From JAKPNF01 sp031556275 (GTDB lineage Bacteria > Verrucomicrobiota > Verrucomicrobiia > Opitutales > JAKPNF01): a stretch of DNA of 14,428 nucleotides. Positions 12,988 through 14,428 of the stretch are shown here, in pieces. The first letter of the stretch is position 1, and each line of letters begins with the position of its first letter. The notes under the pieces were generated by a model. It worked only from the letters and a program-made list of their open reading frames with translations. It was not told where the DNA came from and made no database searches. Position numbers and translations under genes: made by a program. Where the stretch lies: contig JAVBTG010000111.1 in NCBI GenBank assembly GCA_031556275.1, forward strand, positions 1-14,428, given 5' to 3'.

Positions 12988-13980
12988 GTGAGCACACCCA
13001 CAAAAATCATCCTCGACACGGATATGGGCAACGACATCGACGACGCCTTGGCGATGTCGCTGTTGCATTCCCTGCAAACGCGGGGCGAAGCCGAGTTGCT
13101 GGCCGTCACGGTCAGCAAGGACCACCGTTTCGCGCCGGTGTTGGTCGATATCCTCAACCATTTTTACGACCGCCCGGAAATCCCGATCGGCATGGTGAAG
13201 GGCGGTGTCACGCCCGAGGACAAGACGTTCCTGTGCCCCGTGTGCGAGGCCAAGGCGCCCGACGGCTCGCCGTTGTTCGCGCGCCGCCTGCGCAGCGCGC
13301 TTGACGCGGAGGACGCGGTGACGCTTTTGCGACGCACGCTCGCGCAGGCCGAGGACGATTCTATCGTCGTGGTGATGATCGGGTTCGCCACCAATTTCGC
13401 ACATCTGTTTGACTCCGGTCCCGACGCGATATCGCCGTTGACCGGGCTCGAGCTGGTCGCGCGCAAGGTCAAGTGGTTTTCTGTCATGGCGGGGGATTTT
13501 TCCCATGAAGTGCTGTCCGCGCCCACGATGGAGACGAGGGAATACAACGTGCGCATGGATATCCCGTCCTCCCTTTCTTTTTACAACCGCTGCCCGCGCC
13601 CGATCGTGTTCAGCGGCTTCGAGGTGGGCGACGCCATCCGCTATCCGGTGGAGAGCATTCTTTCCGATTTCAACTGGTGTGACCACCACCCGATGACGAT
13701 GGGGTACAAGCTCTACAAGCCGATGCCCTATGACCGCCCCTGCTGGGATCCGACGGCCATTCTGCACGCCGTCCGACCGGAAGGCGGCTACTTCGGCCTT
13801 TCGCCCAAGGGAGACATCGAGGCGACTGCGGAAGGATATTTGCTGTTCAGGGAAAATTCACAGGGGCGCCACTGCTATTTGATCGCTTCCGCCAGCCAGC
13901 GCGAACGCGTGTTGGGCGTCTTCTTGGCGCATTGCCCCTACAACCCTGCGCCCTCCCGTTTGATCGCCGCCGGCATCTAA
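12988..13980 (+). CDS. Nucleoside-hydrolase-like protein (IUNH superfamily)
   Basis: This 330-residue protein starts with GTG at 12988, six codons before the motif ILDTDMGNDIDDALA (residues 8-22). That is the calcium-binding aspartate cluster of inosine-uridine nucleoside hydrolases, in the longer form with two extra residues before the DD pair. WDPTAILHAV (253-262) supplies the late aspartate, Asp254, that usually completes the calcium site. The His often found before it is Trp here. VVVMIGFATNFAHL (about 130-143) matches the family's core strand and Asn region. CPVC (83-86) is an unusual CxxC pair inside an insertion. No signal peptide is present, so it is cytoplasmic. The family cleaves N-glycosidic bonds of ribosides, but the locus suggests another glycoside as substrate (inference). 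An upstream in-frame ATG at 12895 would overlap the previous gene and adds no recognisable sequence. Confidence 0.85.
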   Translation: MSTPTKIILDTDMGNDIDDALAMSLLHSLQTRGEAELLAVTVSKDHRFAPVLVDILNHFYDRPEIPIGMVKGGVTPEDKTFLCPVCEAKAPDGSPLFARRLRSALDAEDAVTLLRRTLAQAEDDSIVVVMIGFATNFAHLFDSGPDAISPLTGLELVARKVKWFSVMAGDFSHEVLSAPTMETREYNVRMDIPSSLSFYNRCPRPIVFSGFEVGDAIRYPVESILSDFNWCDHHPMTMGYKLYKPMPYDRPCWDPTAILHAVRPEGGYFGLSPKGDIEATAEGYLLFRENSQGRHCYLIASASQRERVLGVFLAHCPYNPAPSRLIAAGI

Positions 13981-13987
13981 GTTTTTC

Positions 13988-14428
13988 ATGAAGATCAGTG
14001 CCATAGACATCGTTGTCATTTGCATCCACCTGAGCCTCATGGTGGGCATAGGCCTTTACTTCATCCGCCGCAATTCCTCGACGGACGAATATTTTGCGGC
14101 GGGGCGCAGCCACGGCGGCATTCTTTTGGGGCTCAGCATGGTGGCGGCCTCCATCTCGTCGGTGACGTTCATCGCGCTGCCCGCGGACTCGTTCAAAACG
14201 GCGTGGCTGCGCTTCATTCCCGTCTTGATGATGCCGCTGGCCGTCTATGTGGCGGGACGATTTTTTGCCCCACTGTACCGGCGCACGCGCGTGACGAGCG
14301 TCTACGAGTATTTGGAAATGCGCTTCGGGCCGACCGTGCGGGTGTACGCGGCGCTGATGTTCGCGGCGGGGCAGGTGATTCGTCTGAGCATCGTTTTGTT
14401 CCTGCTCTCCGTCATCGTGTGGACGCTG
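13988..14428 (+). CDS. Sodium:solute symporter (SSS family), N-terminal part
   Basis: The frame is open for 147 codons from ATG 13988 to the right edge; members of the family usually have about 450-600 residues, so most of the gene is outside. The first membrane segment spans roughly residues 6-25, followed by the SSS hallmark STDEYFAAGR (31-40). The second segment GLSMVAASISSVTFIALPA (48-66) carries the conserved Ser-rich sodium-site region. Later come a membrane pair around 75-90, YEYLEMRFGP (105-114) and another segment near 130-147. This is a sodium-coupled importer in the inner membrane, of the SLC5 type that includes sugar, sialic acid and carboxylate carriers. Seven bases separate it from the preceding gene. 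A released monosaccharide is the likely cargo, by context only. Confidence 0.92.
   Translation, partial: MKISAIDIVVICIHLSLMVGIGLYFIRRNSSTDEYFAAGRSHGGILLGLSMVAASISSVTFIALPADSFKTAWLRFIPVLMMPLAVYVAGRFFAPLYRRTRVTSVYEYLEMRFGPTVRVYAALMFAAGQVIRLSIVLFLLSVIVWTL

Overview
The window looks like a chromosomal segment of a GC-rich member of the Verrucomicrobiota, probably near Opitutales/Opitutaceae. The grounds are a combination of gene types: a PEP-CTERM protein, a verrucomicrobial-style prepilin-like protein ending in an FADGH motif, a very long secreted beta-strand-repeat protein, a LacI regulator beside glycosidases, a Tat-exported FAD oxidoreductase, and weak Shine-Dalgarno use. This placement is inference from gene content, not from a marker gene.

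Layout. (1) Positions 1-2023, minus strand: the N-terminal 674 codons of a large secreted beta-helix/adhesin-like repeat protein that runs off the left edge. (2) Positions 2024-2481: AT-rich intergenic DNA with promoter candidates and palindromes. (3) Positions 2482-2557: tRNA-Thr(UGU). (4) Positions 2602-2817, minus strand: a 71-residue membrane protein. (5) Positions 2818-3214: AT-rich control region with three copies of the palindrome TGAATATTCA, another inverted repeat and a promoter candidate. (6) Position 3215 to the right edge, plus strand: nine same-strand genes with gaps of 3, 76, 1, 114, 25, 22, 58 and 7 bases and no convincing intrinsic terminator between them.

The nine genes are, in order: Tat-exported FAD-dependent oxidoreductase; type II pseudopilin-like protein; LacI-family regulator; LamG-like PEP-CTERM protein; sialidase-fold (BNR/Asp-box) protein 1; GH78 alpha-L-rhamnosidase; sialidase-fold protein 2, a paralogue of 1; nucleoside-hydrolase-like protein with a GTG start; and a sodium:solute symporter cut by the right edge.

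Reading them together (inference): this is a sugar-utilisation locus for an L-rhamnose-containing glycan. The two sialidase-fold proteins and the rhamnosidase carry export signals and would cut the glycan outside the cytoplasm. The symporter would import a released sugar. The LacI protein would sense a product and act on the palindromes in the control region. The PEP-CTERM and pseudopilin-like proteins would be envelope components. The roles of the sialidase-fold pair, the FAD oxidoreductase and the nucleoside-hydrolase-like protein in such a pathway are not known from the sequence. They are the part of this window most likely to hold undescribed chemistry.
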